This document shows, one piece after another, positions 6,818 to 14,080 of a stretch of 14,655 nucleotides of DNA; position 1 is the stretch's first letter; the number at the start of each line of letters is the position of its first letter. The DNA is from Treponema sp. (lineage in GTDB: Bacteria > Spirochaetota > Spirochaetia > Treponematales > Treponemataceae). The translations under genes were made by a program, and so were the position numbers. The notes below the pieces were generated by a model that saw only the letters and a list, made by a program, of their open reading frames with translations, was not told the origin of the DNA and did no database searches. The stretch spans positions 1 to 14,655 of the forward strand of contig JAEDDW010000043.1 of the NCBI GenBank assembly GCA_016293645.1. Reading direction: 5' to 3'.

Positions 6818-8986
6818 CTACAATTTCACCTGTGTGTATGCAAAAGATCTTGCGGTCACTGTTCTGACAGTTTTAAGGGAGGAAGCTTTGTCAAAATCAG
6901 GCCACTTTTCAATGAATACTTCTGCATCCTTTTCAAGTGAATCAAGTTCCAGAATAAATTCATGGCTGCCTTTTCCATAACGTTTAAGTCCGATTGCCCA
7001 TGGATAGTCATCGCCGACATAGATTGCATCGTCAATGAGCTTTCCATTTTCATACAGGCGAGCACAATTTGCAGTGTAAGCAATATCGATGAACACATCA
7101 TCAAGATCATTCCACTGTCCGACGTTGATTTTATACGAGGCAGTTTTTCCGTCGTCTTTTAGTTTTTCAAATGTCACAGCGGGAGCTGCTTTTGAGCATC
7201 CGGTATTTGAATAAACTGCAAAGCCATTTTCATCAGCTTTTTTCGTAAATCCATCAGGAACATTTTTCAGCTCAGGGAAGGTCTTGAATTCAATGTTTCC
7301 GTCCGACTGGAAATTGAGCACTGTTGTTCCGTTGATGCATTCCTGATACATTACATTTTTAGTAATGAAGATGTAATGCCTGCCACCGTCTGTGACTTTA
7401 TGCGCATTTTCAGCATCTTCTCTTGTCAAAGTCACTATGTCCTCATTTCCTGTTGGTTTTCCAACAAACTGATAGTAGATGCCATCTGCCTTGTCTGACG
7501 AAGCAACATTGCTTGCCTTGACAAAAGTTCCGCCTGCCGGACGTGCATTGCTGTAGAACACAAAAGCTCTGCGCTCATTGTCCAGTCTGCACAACGGTGT
7601 ACAAAGGGAAGTCTCGATTTCGCTGTCACCGCATTTCATGTTGAATGGAACAAAGAAGAAGTCTCCGTCAAAAACATCAACCGCTGGAAACTTGACACCA
7701 TATTCCTTGTTCTCGAGAACCACATTTTTATGGTCCGCCATCTTATTGCGTCTCTGGAAGCTGCTTGCAAAAGTCCATCCACGTTTTTTTCCGCACTTGC
7801 AGTTGTAAGACCGCCAGCTTTCACGGAGATCTGTAGAATTTTCTGCGTTGACAGGATTGCTTTCCGGAAGGAACGTATCAGTTTCCGCAAATTTTTCTCC
7901 AAAGTCATGGACAAACATGGAATAAAGCTTTATTTCACCGTAGGTTCCGTTTGGCATTCCGTACTGACCAAGAGGCGCACGGAAGTCATAGTTCTTTACG
8001 CTCATATCGTTGAGGGAACCTGTCGCAATGTTCTCTTCAAGAGTCGTGAGTTTTCCTTCAGGATTCTGTCCACCATGATACATGTAGTAGCCAAGAAGAT
8101 TGCATCCGCTTGCCATCTTTGCAAGACTCATTCCGCCTATGTCCTTAGGCTGGGCAACAGGACGACGCTTCAAGGTGACCTGAAGTCCGCCACCAAGTTC
8201 CGCAGTGAGGTATGGATATTTCGTCATGTCAAAAGTAATAGTCTCACCGATTCCAAAATCGCAGCCGATGGCGTGATCGTTTCTTTCATATGTGAAGACA
8301 TAGTTTCCGCTTGGTTCGATCTCTGTAATGCGCGGATCCCATGGAGCTTCACAATAACCGCCCATGACAGGAAGCATTCCGGCAGTAACCGCTCCACCCC
8401 AGCCTGTCGCCGTATAAAGAGGTGCGTCAAAACCTATTTCACGTGCCATTTTTTCAAGACGCTTCATGTGCTCTTCACCTTCCGCACCGCAAAGGCCGCC
8501 GCAGTGTCCGTATTCATTCTCAATCTGAACACCGATAATTGGACCACCATCTTTTACAAAAAGACCTTTCACCTGCTCGTAAATTGCCCTGTACCATTTT
8601 TCAACTTCCGCAAAATATTTCTCATCGTTTGTTGAACGGGCATCAGGACATTTTGCAAGCAGCCAGTCAGGGAATCCGCCGTGACGGACTTCTGCATGGC
8701 TCCATGGTCCGATACGGATTATGAATGAAAGACCGCATTCCTTGATTGTCTCAACGAACTTGCGGAGATTTCTCCAACCTGTCCAGTCAAACTGATTTTC
8801 AATTTCTTCATGATGAATCCAAATGACATAAGAAGAGACGATATCAATTCCACCTTCCTTCATTTTAAGAAGAGCTTCCTTCCAGTCACAGTCAGGATAG
8901 CGGGAATAGTGAATCTCTCCCATTACAGGGAACCATCTCTTTCCATCCCTGAAAAGGCTTTTGCTGTCGTATGAATATGTTGTCAT
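6818..8986 (-). CDS. GH35 family beta-galactosidase, cytoplasmic
   Basis: This 722-residue enzyme hydrolyses terminal beta-galactosyl residues. The TIM barrel (about 1-340) shows GEIHYSRYP near the start, IRIGPWSHAEVRHGGFPDWL (90-109), QIENEYG (154-160; E158 the likely acid/base) and TAELGGG (261-267; E263 the likely nucleophile), all typical of GH35. The remaining roughly 380 residues would form beta-sandwich domains. No signal peptide or lipobox is present, so it acts in the cytoplasm on imported sugar, which fits the ABC importer genes just upstream. ATG 8986 follows GGGAG at 7 nt. It has its own promoter with an overlapping LacI-type operator and a terminator directly after it. The exact substrate (lactose, galactan oligosaccharides or another beta-galactoside) cannot be read from the sequence. 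Confidence 0.92.
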   Translation of the reverse strand: MTTYSYDSKSLFRDGKRWFPVMGEIHYSRYPDCDWKEALLKMKEGGIDIVSSYVIWIHHEEIENQFDWTGWRNLRKFVETIKECGLSFIIRIGPWSHAEVRHGGFPDWLLAKCPDARSTNDEKYFAEVEKWYRAIYEQVKGLFVKDGGPIIGVQIENEYGHCGGLCGAEGEEHMKRLEKMAREIGFDAPLYTATGWGGAVTAGMLPVMGGYCEAPWDPRITEIEPSGNYVFTYERNDHAIGCDFGIGETITFDMTKYPYLTAELGGGLQVTLKRRPVAQPKDIGGMSLAKMASGCNLLGYYMYHGGQNPEGKLTTLEENIATGSLNDMSVKNYDFRAPLGQYGMPNGTYGEIKLYSMFVHDFGEKFAETDTFLPESNPVNAENSTDLRESWRSYNCKCGKKRGWTFASSFQRRNKMADHKNVVLENKEYGVKFPAVDVFDGDFFFVPFNMKCGDSEIETSLCTPLCRLDNERRAFVFYSNARPAGGTFVKASNVASSDKADGIYYQFVGKPTGNEDIVTLTREDAENAHKVTDGGRHYIFITKNVMYQECINGTTVLNFQSDGNIEFKTFPELKNVPDGFTKKADENGFAVYSNTGCSKAAPAVTFEKLKDDGKTASYKINVGQWNDLDDVFIDIAYTANCARLYENGKLIDDAIYVGDDYPWAIGLKRYGKGSHEFILELDSLEKDAEVFIEKWPDFDKASSLKTVRTVTARSFAYTQVKL

Positions 8987-9029
8987 AAATAGTCTCCCAT
9001 AAAATGTTTTGAATATGTTTCTGATTCAG

Positions 9030-9057
9030 ATAATAGCATACATTCAACTCGAGTCAA
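9030..9057 (-). promoter_or_regulatory. Promoter of the beta-galactosidase gene
   Basis: TTGACT (9057-9052) and TATTAT (9035-9030) are 16 nt apart, and a TG at the extended -10 position supports it (TGCTATTAT). The -35 shares the bases TTGA with the operator, so repressor binding would block RNA polymerase. Confidence 0.75.
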
Positions 9058-9067
9058 CACGTGTTGA
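9054..9067. promoter_or_regulatory. LacI-family operator at the beta-galactosidase promoter
   Basis: TCAACACGTGTTGA is a perfect 14-bp palindrome with a central CG. The same half-sites appear at the promoter of the LacI-family gene of this locus, which links the regulator to this target. A partial related sequence, TCAACTCGAG, abuts it at 9044-9053. Confidence 0.82.
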
Positions 9068-9080
9068 TATAATTCCAAAA

Positions 9081-9108
9081 TGAAGTGCGCAATCATTTGC
9101 GCACTTCA
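9081..9108 (-). terminator. Hairpin terminator after the permease operon
   Basis: A perfect 12-bp stem (TGAAGTGCGCAA and complement) with a 4-nt loop lies 10 nt beyond the second permease stop. Only four Ts follow on the minus strand (ATTTTGG), so termination may be partial, letting some transcripts run into the beta-galactosidase gene. Confidence 0.65.
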
Positions 9109-9118
9109 TGATTCCGCC

Positions 9119-10009
9119 TTATTCCTTGACTGCTGCAGTAGACATGCTCATCATCATTGCTTTCTGGGTAAACAGGAAGAAGATTACAAACGGAACTGCA
9201 ACAACAAGGGCACCGGCGGCAAAGTTCGTGAACTCATTTTTCTTGTCCGTGACAAAAGAGAACAGACCAAGGGCAAGTGTCTGCTTTTCAGGACTGCGGA
9301 GAATCATCTTAGGAAAGATAAAGTCCATCCAAGGTCCTGTAAAACTTGAAACTGCAAGGAAAGTGATGATAGGTCTTGTCACAGGAAGAATGATCGTGGC
9401 GAAAGTTCTGAAGTGGCTTGCACCGTCTATGCGGGCTGCCTCGTCAAGATTCTTGCTGACTGTATCCATGTAACTTTTTACCATCCATGTGTTGTAAGGA
9501 ATATTTCCTGAAACGTAGATGAGGACAAGTCCCCAGAGTGTATCAAGCCCACCGATACGCATGAGGATTACGTAGATGGCAATCATTCCGACAAATGATG
9601 GGAAAATCTGAAGGACAAGAAGGCTCATCAAAAGTGTGTGCTTGAACATGAAGCGGAAACGGGAGAAAACATAAGCGCTCAAGGCAGAAATGATGACAGT
9701 AAGTGCCGTTGTCCAGATGGCAACAAAAAGAGTGTTCTTGAACCACATCCAGTAGTCCGTCTTTGTGAAAAGATACCTGAAGTGATCAAGTGTGAATCCA
9801 TTACCAACCTTGATGTTTAGGCCTTCAAATACCCGGACTGTATGTCCATCACCAAAAGGAACGATGCTGAGATTTGCAATGCTGTTACCTGGTGCAAATG
9901 CAGCTGAGACTACATATACCAGCGGATAGAAAACCACCAGCGAGATAAGAACGAACAGCAGATATGAGAATGTAAGATTTACCGTGCGTAATGACTTCTG
10001 TAATTTCAT
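9119..10009 (-). CDS. Sugar ABC transporter permease, MalG-like
   Basis: This 296-residue inner-membrane protein is one of the two channel subunits of a carbohydrate ABC importer. About six hydrophobic segments are seen, starting with 14-36 and 91-115, and the EAA loop that docks the ATPase is clear (DEAARIDGAS, 189-198). The C-terminus ends in the short cytoplasmic tail usual for MalG-type subunits. Its ATG overlaps the stop of the preceding permease gene by 4 nt (ATGA), which indicates translational coupling and equal production. No ATPase gene is in this window, so a shared MsmX/MalK-type ATPase from elsewhere is inferred. Substrate is inferred only from the linked beta-galactosidase. Confidence 0.92.
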   Translation of the reverse strand: MKLQKSLRTVNLTFSYLLFVLISLVVFYPLVYVVSAAFAPGNSIANLSIVPFGDGHTVRVFEGLNIKVGNGFTLDHFRYLFTKTDYWMWFKNTLFVAIWTTALTVIISALSAYVFSRFRFMFKHTLLMSLLVLQIFPSFVGMIAIYVILMRIGGLDTLWGLVLIYVSGNIPYNTWMVKSYMDTVSKNLDEAARIDGASHFRTFATIILPVTRPIITFLAVSSFTGPWMDFIFPKMILRSPEKQTLALGLFSFVTDKKNEFTNFAAGALVVAVPFVIFFLFTQKAMMMSMSTAAVKE

Positions 10010-11328
10010 ACTTCACCTTCCTTGAAAGCTTTTGTATTTCTGAACTGGTAGATTGCGAATGGTGCAAGGACAACAAAGATGAGCACCGCAATAACCGAGG
10101 CATAATTGTACTTCTGCAAAGTAATTGTGAGTTTGTAGATCCAGGTAACGAGGATATCAGTTCCGCCGGCCATGGTTGTCGTACTGTCTTTAACGACAGG
10201 ATTTCCACCAGTAAGGAAGAAGATGATTCCAAAGTTGTTGATGTTGTGGGTAAAGCTCATGATGATCAACGGCATTGTCTGGTAGAGAACAAGTGGAAGA
10301 GTAATGCTCTTGAGTGTCTGGAAACTTGAAGCTCCATCGATCTTTGCAGCTTCATACATGTCCTTTGAAATCGCTGTCATTGTTCCCATTGAGAGCATCA
10401 TGAAATATCCAAAGCCGGCCCAGAGGTTGATTACAACACACATGAGCTGTGCAAGGTTTGCGTTACCAAGCCATGGGATTGTCTGATCAAGACGAAGGAC
10501 TCCAAGAGCCTGAAGTGTTCTGTTGACGATACCGAAGGTTCCGTTGAGCATATGCTTCCAGAGAATCATTGTGATTACAGACGGAACTGCATAAGGCAAG
10601 ATGAATATGAATCTGAACACGGAAGAAAATCTTACTCCGCTTTCAGACAGATGTACAGCAACCAGAAGTCCACAGAAATAGCATGTGAAAGTCGAAGCAA
10701 CAGCCCACACAAGAGTCCATATTGCGATGCGGGCAAACCCCTTGGACCATGTAGTTCCGCCGAAAAGAAGATCCTTGAAATTGTCAAAGCCAACCCAGTC
10801 TACGGTATTCTTTGGAGTGATGTGTTCCGGAGCGGAATAGTTTGTGAATGCAACACATACGCTGAACAGAAGCGGAACTACAACAAAAACCAGAAGCATG
10901 ACAACGCATGGAGCAAGACCTGCAATCGGAAAAGCATTTCCGCCAGCTTCTGCGAGGGAAGCTTTCTGAGACACGAATCTCTTGGTCCGTACATATTCAG
11001 TATATCCACGCACGGCACTCTTCACCGAAATGAAATAAAGGATCGCAAAAACTGCAACCACGGCAAGAATAAGAATTCCGTCAATAAGCATGAACATGGA
11101 ATTGTCACGAAGCTTAAGCGGAACATCTGGCTGTGGATCACCAAGAGTGATGAGACCATAAATCTTTCTGCAGACGGCAGGAAGGTTTACAAGAAAAAGC
11201 AGTTCTATGGCGGCAAAAATTCCGCCCTTTACATACTGCTTGAGATAAAGAAGGTGTGACAATCCCATGAAACAGCAGGCGGTTGTCTTCACTTTCTTTG
11301 CTGAACTTCCGTCGGATTCTATCCGCAT
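10006..11328 (-). CDS. Sugar ABC transporter permease, MalF-like
   Basis: This 440-residue protein is the partner channel subunit. It is longer than most sugar permeases because of an N-terminal part (about 20-105) with two extra hydrophobic segments (roughly 34-62 and 77-101) ahead of the six-helix permease core; MalF-type proteins also have such extra helices. The EAA loop is YEAAKIDGASSF (325-336), with the ATPase-contacting glutamate and glycine kept. The start at 11328 is chosen because GAGGTG lies 5 nt before it. A longer in-frame reading from 11406 would put unlikely residues in front and overlaps hairpin DNA. The final codons overlap the next permease by 4 nt. It works with the binding protein encoded upstream and the permease downstream. 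Confidence 0.9.
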   Translation of the reverse strand: MRIESDGSSAKKVKTTACCFMGLSHLLYLKQYVKGGIFAAIELLFLVNLPAVCRKIYGLITLGDPQPDVPLKLRDNSMFMLIDGILILAVVAVFAILYFISVKSAVRGYTEYVRTKRFVSQKASLAEAGGNAFPIAGLAPCVVMLLVFVVVPLLFSVCVAFTNYSAPEHITPKNTVDWVGFDNFKDLLFGGTTWSKGFARIAIWTLVWAVASTFTCYFCGLLVAVHLSESGVRFSSVFRFIFILPYAVPSVITMILWKHMLNGTFGIVNRTLQALGVLRLDQTIPWLGNANLAQLMCVVINLWAGFGYFMMLSMGTMTAISKDMYEAAKIDGASSFQTLKSITLPLVLYQTMPLIIMSFTHNINNFGIIFFLTGGNPVVKDSTTTMAGGTDILVTWIYKLTITLQKYNYASVIAVLIFVVLAPFAIYQFRNTKAFKEGEV

Positions 11329-11374
11329 ATTACACCTCACAAAATTAAAAATAAAATCCATATCCAAGTACACC

Positions 11375-11394
11375 ATCTGCAGATCATTGCAGAT
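11375..11394 (-). promoter_or_regulatory. Small inverted repeat before the MalF-like gene
   Basis: ATCTGCA and TGCAGAT form a 7-bp stem with a 6-nt loop. It lies about 50 nt before the MalF-like start and belongs to a group of folds filling this intergenic region. Confidence 0.35.
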
Positions 11395-11406
11395 TCGAAT
11401 GCGCAC

Positions 11407-11453
11407 CTCTGGACGTTCAAGAAAAGCGGAAAACTCCCATTAAGCGTCCAGAG
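11407..11453 (-). promoter_or_regulatory. Long-range stem between binding-protein and permease genes
   Basis: CTCTGGACG and CGTCCAGAG are perfect 9-bp complements separated by 29 nt. No U-tract follows, so this is more likely an mRNA-stabilising or processing structure than a terminator. Confidence 0.45.
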
Positions 11454-11467
11454 CTGTGCAATACAGC
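11453..11467 (-). promoter_or_regulatory. Small hairpin in the same intergenic RNA
   Basis: GCTGT and ACAGC form a 5-bp stem with loop ATTGC, directly abutting the neighbouring stem. An alternative GTGC/GCAC pairing is possible, so its form is uncertain. Confidence 0.3.
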
Positions 11468-11478
11468 ACAACCGTAAG

Positions 11479-11515
11479 ACACAGAGAAATCTCGCCAGGC
11501 GCGACTTCTCTGTGT
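11479..11515 (-). promoter_or_regulatory. Strong hairpin after the binding-protein gene
   Basis: ACACAGAGAA pairs with TTCTCTGTGT, and an inner TCGC/GCGA stem closes a 5-nt loop. It begins about 9 nt after the binding-protein stop and is not followed by a U-run. It could protect the upstream mRNA from 3' exonucleases and lower readthrough into the permease genes, as REP-like elements do between malE and malF in enteric bacteria. Confidence 0.6.
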
Positions 11516-11524
11516 ACAGATCAA

Positions 11525-12742
11525 TTATTTAGAGATGATTGCGGCATCACAGGCATCAAGTTCCTTCTGAGCGTCTGCGCCGTCCCAGATGTTCTTTGAT
11601 GTGTTGCCCATTGTTTCCCAGAACTTGCCCATTTCTGGAATTGATGGCATTGGGAATGCGTAATCAAGCTGCTTGAGGAATCCGCTGATGTATGGGCTTG
11701 ATACAGGTGTGTCGATTGAAGGCATAGCACCTGTCAAGTCGAAGCGGAGCTGCTGCATAGAAGCTGAGATGAGGAACTGAGCAAAGTCAGAAGCTTCTGC
11801 CGGATGATCAGAGTATGCTGAAACGAACATTGCGCGAGTTCCAGAGAATGAAGCTGCAGGCTTGTTGTCACCAGGAAGAGCTGGAATTGGAGCTACACCA
11901 AAGTTAAGACCTGCATCCTTGAAGTTCTTGATGTTCCAAGGTCCTGTGATGTGCATTGCTGCAGTTCCTCCCTGGAAAGCTGCATCACAGTTACCTGTAT
12001 CAAGGTCAGCAGCTGGAACGTTGAGAGCGTCCCTGAGTGTCTGGAAGAACTTCATCCCCTTGACTGAGTTTGCTGATGCAAGGTAAGAAGAAGATGTATC
12101 TGTTCCTGATGTACCAAAGAGGCGGTTTCCTCCTGCTGTTGTAAAGAGGATTGTGTAGTATCCGTTACCAACATCCATTACGAATCCGCGCTTTCCTGGA
12201 TTCTGGGAATTGAAGTCTTTTGTCCACTTTGCAAGAGCTTCCCATGTCTTTGGAACTTCATTTTCAGCAATAAGATCCTTGTTGTAGAACAAGGCATATG
12301 TTTCTGCTGATACAGGATATCCGTACATCTTTCCCTTATATGTAAGGGCTGCTGAACATGCACCAAGAACTGACTTTGAAACAGCGTCTGCATTGACTGT
12401 TGGAAGAACGTGTCCACCATTTACGAGTTCACCGAGCTTATCGTGTGGAGCTGCAAAAATATCTGGTCCTACTCCAGCTGGTCCGTCAAGAGCAATCTGA
12501 CCTGCTGCATCACCAAGTTCAACATTTACGTACTTGATTTCTACATTTGGATGTGTCTTTGTGTATGCTTCTCCAGCCTGCTTGATGAACTCATCAGGTC
12601 CCTGAAGCGATTCCCATACTGTAAGAACAACTTTCTCTTCAGCCTTTGATGACTTTGCCGAAGCTCCTTCTTTCTTGCTGCATCCTGTCAATGCAAGCAA
12701 TCCTGCTGCAACAGCAGCAACTGCAAATACAACCTTCTTCAT
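11525..12742 (-). CDS. Sugar ABC transporter substrate-binding lipoprotein, MalE-like
   Basis: This 405-residue extracytoplasmic sugar-binding protein has a lipoprotein signal peptide: MKK, a hydrophobic stretch and the lipobox LTGC, so C21 is the lipidated residue. The mature part has the two-lobe features of the MalE/extracellular solute-binding family: LTVWESLQGPDEF near the start, GPDIFAAPHDKLGEL, YGYPVSAETYALFYNKDLI and AMHITGPWNI. The start is set by AGGAGG 7 nt upstream of 12742; an in-frame extension to 12835 is rejected because it lacks a ribosome site and would bury the signal peptide. Codon use is biased (AAG, GCT/GCA, ATC), fitting high expression relative to the permeases. It would deliver a galactoside or galacto-oligosaccharide to the permeases downstream; the ligand is inferred from the locus. 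Confidence 0.93.
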   Translation of the reverse strand: MKKVVFAVAAVAAGLLALTGCSKKEGASAKSSKAEEKVVLTVWESLQGPDEFIKQAGEAYTKTHPNVEIKYVNVELGDAAGQIALDGPAGVGPDIFAAPHDKLGELVNGGHVLPTVNADAVSKSVLGACSAALTYKGKMYGYPVSAETYALFYNKDLIAENEVPKTWEALAKWTKDFNSQNPGKRGFVMDVGNGYYTILFTTAGGNRLFGTSGTDTSSSYLASANSVKGMKFFQTLRDALNVPAADLDTGNCDAAFQGGTAAMHITGPWNIKNFKDAGLNFGVAPIPALPGDNKPAASFSGTRAMFVSAYSDHPAEASDFAQFLISASMQQLRFDLTGAMPSIDTPVSSPYISGFLKQLDYAFPMPSIPEMGKFWETMGNTSKNIWDGADAQKELDACDAAIISK

Positions 12743-12775
12743 ATAAAATCCTCCTATATAATGAAGAATCAGACA

Positions 12776-12796
12776 ACGGAACTGATGGAGTTCCGT
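12776..12796 (-). promoter_or_regulatory. Hairpin in the leader of the binding-protein gene
   Basis: ACGGAACT and AGTTCCGT form a perfect 8-bp stem with a 5-nt loop, about 33 nt before the ATG at 12742. No U-run follows. It would sit at or near the 5' end of a transcript from the weak promoter just upstream and could protect the mRNA. Confidence 0.45.
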
Positions 12797-12800
12797 GCTG

Positions 12801-12829
12801 ATAATGTTTACAATTTTCTGGAACCTCAA
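12801..12829 (-). promoter_or_regulatory. Weak candidate promoter for the binding-protein gene
   Basis: TTGAGG (12829-12824) and CATTAT (12806-12801) are 17 nt apart, each matching 4 of 6 consensus bases. No copy of the TCAACACGTGTTGA operator is near it, so the uptake genes may depend mainly on the lacI promoter. Confidence 0.3.
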
Positions 12830-12865
12830 AACCAATTTTCCAAGGTCTCCAATATTTCAATCCGA

Positions 12866-13870
12866 TTACCGGAATGATTCCCTGATCTTAAGCTCATACT
12901 TCACAGTGGTTTTGGAATCGACTTCCTTGCCCTCTATGAGTCCAACCAGAATCCTGCTTGCCAAACTTGTAAAGCTGGAAACATTTACATTCAATGCCGT
13001 GACAGGAGGAGTATTGTTCTCCAGAACCTGATTGTCATAGAATGAAATGACCTGAATGTCCGCCGGCACTTCATAGTCATTCTGCTTGAGCCACTTGAGC
13101 ACATAAACGCATATCGCATCGTCCATGCAGACAAGACACTGCGGATTTTCCTCAAGCAATCCCGGAAGAGCCTTATCAAGAGCCTCCTGACTGTCCATTT
13201 CCCAAAGAACCGAACATTCGTCCAGCGAGATACCGCTTGAAATGCAGGCATCCTCGAAACCCTTGTAGCGATATGCGTTCACCCTGTAGTTCTTGTTACC
13301 GCCAAGAACGGCAACCCGGCGGCATCCCTTGCTGATCATGAACTTCGTCATTTCAAAACAGCCGGAAACCTGGTCACTGTCTATCTGGTATATGTCCTCG
13401 TCGTCAGAAGTTCCGAAAACCAGGAACGGAACACCTTCCTTCTTGAGGTACTTTACGGATTCATCATCCTCTTCAAGTCTTGTAAGGATGACTCCGTCAA
13501 CCTTTCGGTTTGTCACAAGCCTTCTTAAAGGTGTAATGTCACCGCCACCCTGGACAACAAGAACGACATCATAATCCAGTTTATATGCAGCCTCGGAAAT
13601 TCCTATGAGGCAATTCTGGAAGAAGGGAATGTCCCCTTTGTCCGCATCCTTTGGAACCACAACCCCAATGTTGAATGTGTGCCTCAGGACAAGCCCTTTG
13701 GCCATGGAATTAGGAATATAGTTGCAGGATTCAGCCATCTCAAGGATCTTGCGGCGTGTCTCAGCCCCTATCCGTCCCTTGCAGTTCAGTGCCCGGGAGA
13801 CAGTAGACTTGGAAACCCCAAGTTTTTCTGCGATATCTGAAATTGTCACAGCTGAAGTCTGTCTTTCCAT
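12866..13870 (-). CDS. LacI-family transcriptional repressor of the galactoside locus
   Basis: This 334-residue DNA-binding regulator has an N-terminal helix-turn-helix, TISDIAEKLGVSKSTVSRALN (9-29), a hinge region with NYIPNSMAKGL (50-60) and a periplasmic-binding-protein-like effector domain to the C-terminus. LacI-family proteins bind palindromes with a central CG, and such sites occur at its own promoter and at the beta-galactosidase promoter. It lies first in line with the uptake genes on the same strand, 123 nt before the binding-protein gene, so one lacI-uptake operon is plausible. The effector is inferred to be the imported galactoside or a product of it. The ATG at 13870 is chosen over an in-frame TTG at 13876; the ribosome site is weak (GGGA), which suits low repressor levels. 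Confidence 0.92.
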   Translation of the reverse strand: MERQTSAVTISDIAEKLGVSKSTVSRALNCKGRIGAETRRKILEMAESCNYIPNSMAKGLVLRHTFNIGVVVPKDADKGDIPFFQNCLIGISEAAYKLDYDVVLVVQGGGDITPLRRLVTNRKVDGVILTRLEEDDESVKYLKKEGVPFLVFGTSDDEDIYQIDSDQVSGCFEMTKFMISKGCRRVAVLGGNKNYRVNAYRYKGFEDACISSGISLDECSVLWEMDSQEALDKALPGLLEENPQCLVCMDDAICVYVLKWLKQNDYEVPADIQVISFYDNQVLENNTPPVTALNVNVSSFTSLASRILVGLIEGKEVDSKTTVKYELKIRESFR

Positions 13871-13937
13871 TCCCAATTTCCCGCTTATGATTCAAGCATA
13901 AAGCACAAATTTCTTAAAAACAAGAAAAAACGTTTGC

Positions 13938-13964
13938 TCAACACGTTTAGTATACACGTGTTGA
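13938..13964. promoter_or_regulatory. Split LacI-type operator at the repressor's own promoter
   Basis: TCAACACGT and ACGTGTTGA are perfect 9-bp complements separated by 9 nt. Each arm equals an extended half of the TCAACACGTGTTGA operator at the beta-galactosidase gene. The site covers the -10 box, part of the spacer and the transcription start, which predicts autorepression. Confidence 0.78.
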
Positions 13965-13977
13965 TTCCACCTGTCAA
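13949..13977 (-). promoter_or_regulatory. Strong lacI promoter with upstream AT-rich element
   Basis: TTGACA (13977-13972) and TATACT (13954-13949) are separated by exactly 17 nt. A run of A and T (about 13980-14006) lies just upstream of the -35, in the position of an UP element. Such a strong promoter for a repressor makes sense if it also drives the uptake genes. Confidence 0.82.
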
Positions 13978-14045
13978 ACTTTTTTTTTAAAATTAATTAA
14001 AATTTGATACAAAAATCATAACGTTTCCAGTTTGGAATTTTGGTA

Positions 14046-14074
14046 TGGAAAAATTGCATCACTTAATCTAGAAT
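14046..14074 (+). promoter_or_regulatory. Candidate promoter of the KDPG aldolase gene
   Basis: TGGAAA (4/6) and TAGAAT (5/6) are 17 nt apart. The -10 ends 6 nt before the ATG at 14081, so transcription would begin at or next to the start codon. Confidence 0.45.
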
Positions 14075-14080
14075 ATAGGA

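Noticed and set aside
7730..8635. 301-codon open frame on the plus strand inside the beta-galactosidase gene
   Set aside because: It is antisense to a clear GH35 gene, has no recognisable domain and no ribosome site of note. It is the frame shadow expected from the codon use of the real gene.
9044..9057. Second full operator TCAACTCGAGTCAA beside the beta-galactosidase operator
   Set aside because: Only 10 of 14 bases match and its right half is not complementary to the left. It is noted as a possible half-site only.
10552..11259. 235-codon open frame on the plus strand opposite the MalF-like gene
   Set aside because: It is antisense to conserved permease sequence with no protein family features, so it is a shadow frame.
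11329..11406. Longer MalF-like start with 26 extra codons
   Set aside because: The extension covers inverted-repeat DNA and lacks a ribosome site, while the ATG at 11328 has GAGGTG at 5 nt.
11479..11515. Intrinsic terminator after the binding-protein gene
   Set aside because: The stem is strong but no U-run follows and the permease genes continue on the same strand, so a stabilising or attenuating role fits better.
12743..12835. Longer binding-protein start
   Set aside because: It would place 31 residues before a classic lipoprotein signal peptide. AGGAGG lies directly before the inner ATG.
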